DNA from: an uncultured Clostridia bacterium
GTDB lineage: Bacteria; Bacillota; Clostridia; TANB77; CAG-508
Assembly (NCBI GenBank): GCA_944391895.1
Contig: CALXVF010000068.1
Coordinates: forward strand, 1 to 6,706
Direction of reading: 5' to 3'
DNA: 6,706 nucleotides
Shown here: positions 5,274-6,706 of the stretch, one piece after another
Layout: every line of letters begins with the position of its first letter
Position numbering within the stretch: the first letter of the stretch is position 1
The notes under the pieces: model-generated
Databases searched by the model: none
What the model saw: only the letters and a program-made list of their open reading frames with translations
Told to the model about the DNA's origin: nothing
Made by a program: the position numbers and the translations under genes

Positions 5274-6017
5274 TTATTTAGTATTTTTATTGCCTAATTC
5301 TATTGATATTTTTTCTGATATTGCATTCATATCACTACCATCTAATGTACCTATAGTTCCAGAAAAATTAACTCTTAAAATACTAATTTTCTTCATTCTA
5401 GTAATTCTAGTCCATCTTAACATATTTCTAAAACCATTTATTTTAGAAAGTTCGATTATTTCAGTAATAGCCCTTTTTCGTTTTTGATAATCTTCTTCAT
5501 TAATTTTTTTGGCTCGCAAATCTTGTTCTAATTTTACATATTCAGGTGGTTTCTTTGAAGAAATTGGAACTACAAATAAATCATTATCAAAGTTTTTCAA
5601 TATAACAGCTGGGTGCATTCCTCCAAATTCATTTCCTATATTAAATCCAAAGTCTATCCAAATAACATTACCTCTTTTAAATAAAACATATTTCATTAAC
5701 TTCTTAACATCATCCGCCGATATTTTAGTATTGTTAAAAATATATTTATTTTCTTTGAAATTATAATTTTGCTTGATAATATCTTTTATAGTTTTGTTTG
5801 ATTTATTAAATGTATATTGTGTAATAACGTATTTAGGAAGTGTATAAGTTATCACATTCTTATAAATATAGTTTTCGTCTTTTTCATTCATTACTTTTTC
5901 AGTTTTATCTATTAACCAAGTAAAATATAGCTTTCCACGTTTTTTATCTATATCTTCTACCAATGACTTTCGGAAAGTTCTTAATTTCTTCAAACATTCT
6001 AAATATGCTTTTTTCAC
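5274..6017 (-). CDS. PemK/MazF-family toxin-like protein with a long N-terminal extension
   Basis: A 247-residue protein. Residues 112-240 match the MazF/PemK fold of sequence-specific mRNA endoribonucleases: FKRGNVIWIDFGFNIGNEFG (113-132), MHPAVILKN (134-142), LFVVPISSKKP (147-157), FRNMLRWTRITRMKKISILR (196-215) and IGTLDGSDMNAISEKI (222-237). Canonical MazF has Arg and Thr at its active site, in GxRP and the following ..IT. segment. Here these are His135 (GMHP) and Ser153/Ser154 (PISS). This GG-x-HP variant is familiar from a Firmicute MazF subgroup, so it need not mean loss of activity. Residues 1-110 are lysine-rich, partly helical and unrecognised, and make it about twice the usual 110-120 residues. 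The start is GTG 6017 behind GGAGG at 6030-6034. No MazE-like antitoxin gene is adjacent; tnpV lies upstream. Confidence 0.8.
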   Translation of the reverse strand: MKKAYLECLKKLRTFRKSLVEDIDKKRGKLYFTWLIDKTEKVMNEKDENYIYKNVITYTLPKYVITQYTFNKSNKTIKDIIKQNYNFKENKYIFNNTKISADDVKKLMKYVLFKRGNVIWIDFGFNIGNEFGGMHPAVILKNFDNDLFVVPISSKKPPEYVKLEQDLRAKKINEEDYQKRKRAITEIIELSKINGFRNMLRWTRITRMKKISILRVNFSGTIGTLDGSDMNAISEKISIELGNKNTK

Positions 6018-6029
6018 TATGATTGTTTT

Positions 6030-6034
6030 CCTCC
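6030..6034 (-). promoter_or_regulatory. ribosome binding site supporting the GTG start of the mazF-like gene
   Basis: GGAGG on the minus strand lies 12 bases before GTG 6017, a slightly long spacing. No ATG start is suitably placed, so GTG is preferred. Confidence 0.6.
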
Positions 6035-6050
6035 GATTAAAGTTTGCTAT

Positions 6051-6059
6051 ATTATATCA
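6051..6059 (-). promoter_or_regulatory. extended -10 promoter of the mazF-like gene
   Basis: On the minus strand, TGATATAAT is a perfect TGn-TATAAT element. A weak TGGAAA lies 16 bp further upstream as a possible -35. The predicted start is near 6044, so the gene can be transcribed independently of tnpV. Confidence 0.6.
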
Positions 6060-6093
6060 CGTTTTGACAATTTTTCCATAATTTTTGTAGAAT

Positions 6094-6483
6094 TTATACA
6101 TAAATCAATTCACTAAAAACAATTTCTTCAGCTTGTGCTTTAATGGAGTTCATAGTTCCAATCCAATAGAGCATTTCTGTATTTTTCATATCTTCAGTTA
6201 AATTGCTTTTTTCCTTTAATTCGTTAATAATCTGTTGTACTCTATTATCTGCTGTTTCTTGTAATTCTTTCAAATGTGTATTCAATGTTCCGTCCATAAG
6301 CATTATAGCATAATCAGCTTTTTTATGCTCTTTCAAATATTTTAATCTTATTCTACCATATTTGTTTAAAATAACCTTTTCTTGTTTTGGTGCTACAATA
6401 TTTGGTATATAATAATCTCCCTCTAAATGATATTCAATGCCTGTTCTTTCATCAATTTTTGTTTTTAGTAATTCATTATTCAT
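6094..6483 (-). CDS. tnpV: TnpV family transposon-encoded protein
   Basis: A 129-residue protein of the TnpV family, named for a gene of the clostridial Tn4451/Tn4453 elements and frequent in integrative elements of gut Firmicutes; its biochemical role is unknown. Recognisable family features are GIEYHLEGDYYIPNI (15-29), the KYGRIRLKYLKEHKKADYAI block (41-60), LMDGTLNTHLKELQETADNR (62-81) and the C-terminal MLYWIGTMNSIKAQAEEIVF (104-123). ATG 6483 is chosen because AGGAGG lies 9 bases upstream; the frame continues to another ATG at 6516, but that overlaps the preceding gene and has no site. The upstream gene ends 16 bases before it, so they look co-transcribed. It marks a mobile element at the right side of the window. 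Confidence 0.8.
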   Translation of the reverse strand: MNNELLKTKIDERTGIEYHLEGDYYIPNIVAPKQEKVILNKYGRIRLKYLKEHKKADYAIMLMDGTLNTHLKELQETADNRVQQIINELKEKSNLTEDMKNTEMLYWIGTMNSIKAQAEEIVFSELIYV

Positions 6484-6492
6484 AGCTTTTTT

Positions 6493-6498
6493 CCTCCT
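6493..6498 (-). promoter_or_regulatory. ribosome binding site that sets the tnpV start
   Basis: AGGAGG on the minus strand, 9 bases before ATG 6483, decides in favour of this start over the in-frame ATG at 6516. Confidence 0.7.
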
Positions 6499-6499
6499 T

Positions 6500-6706
6500 T
6501 TAAAATCTAGTATCATTATTTTTCTTTTTATTCTTTATTTGCTTGTTTTCATCTGGTATAGTTACTTTTCTAGCAATATTATTTGCAATCTCATTTTCAT
6601 CGTCAGTAAATATACTATTTTTGTATAAATCATCACTTACTATTTTATAGTTATTATCTTTGTCATAGCAAATTCTTTTATGAAAATGTTCCATAATTCT
6701 ATACCA
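6500..6706 (-). CDS. 3' end of an unidentified gene, cut by the window edge
   Basis: Sixty-eight C-terminal codons are visible. The frame remains open through the last base (WYRI precedes the first internal Met), so this is a fragment of a longer gene, not a 64-residue protein. The visible part reads MEHFHKRICYDKDNNYKIVS, then an acidic stretch (FTDDENEIANNIARK), and ends in a lysine-rich tail (QIKNKKKNNDTRF). I do not recognise the family. Because it is immediately upstream of tnpV in an apparent operon, a mobilisation or recombination protein of the same element is a reasonable guess and no more. Confidence 0.6.
   Translation of the reverse strand, partial: WYRIMEHFHKRICYDKDNNYKIVSDDLYKNSIFTDDENEIANNIARKVTIPDENKQIKNKKKNNDTRF

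Noticed and set aside
5209..5766. Plus-strand open frames opposite the mazF-like gene (5209-5487 and 5509-5766)
   Set aside because: They lack ribosome binding sites and family features, and they lie antisense to a gene with clear MazF motifs.
6500..6694. A complete 64-residue protein starting at ATG 6694
   Set aside because: The frame is open to the window edge and no ribosome binding site precedes that ATG, so it is treated as the end of a longer gene.

Overview
The window is very AT-rich, reads with the standard code, has strong AGGAGG-type ribosome binding sites and many intrinsic terminators, and carries gene families common in gut Clostridia. It looks like a low-GC Firmicute chromosome, probably a clostridial relative. 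Species cannot be named from this window alone.

Positions 1-1188 hold conserved chromosomal genes on the + strand: trmL (tRNA wobble-base methyltransferase, missing only its start) and a hemolysin III/TrhA-family seven-helix membrane protein, closed by a clear terminator. Positions 1222-1940 hold two tandem 78-residue XRE-type DNA-binding proteins that are 30/78 identical. Each has its own extended -10 promoter, and a terminator follows the second.

From about 1950 onward the content is accessory. On the - strand lies a broken FGE/SUMF1-like gene (1953-2569), with an internal deletion and a frame change. Next is a membrane-anchored XRE regulator (2716-3111) with a palindromic candidate operator. 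A 385-base intergenic stretch (3112-3496) then carries three hairpins ending in a minus-strand terminator (a possible small RNA) and a good + strand promoter for the next gene.

The right half holds a 521-residue Sel1-repeat protein (+) convergent with a MazF/PemK-like protein with a long N-terminal extension (-). Between them, on the - strand, is a near-consensus promoter followed by about 100 bases made of two motif-plus-hairpin modules. This is the best candidate for an unrecognised small RNA here. Upstream of the mazF-like gene are tnpV, a transposon/ICE cargo family, and the 3' end of an unidentified gene running off the right edge. The right side is therefore probably part of, or next to, a mobile element. 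A functional link between the MazF-like protein, the small RNA and the Sel1 protein is possible but is inferred only from position.
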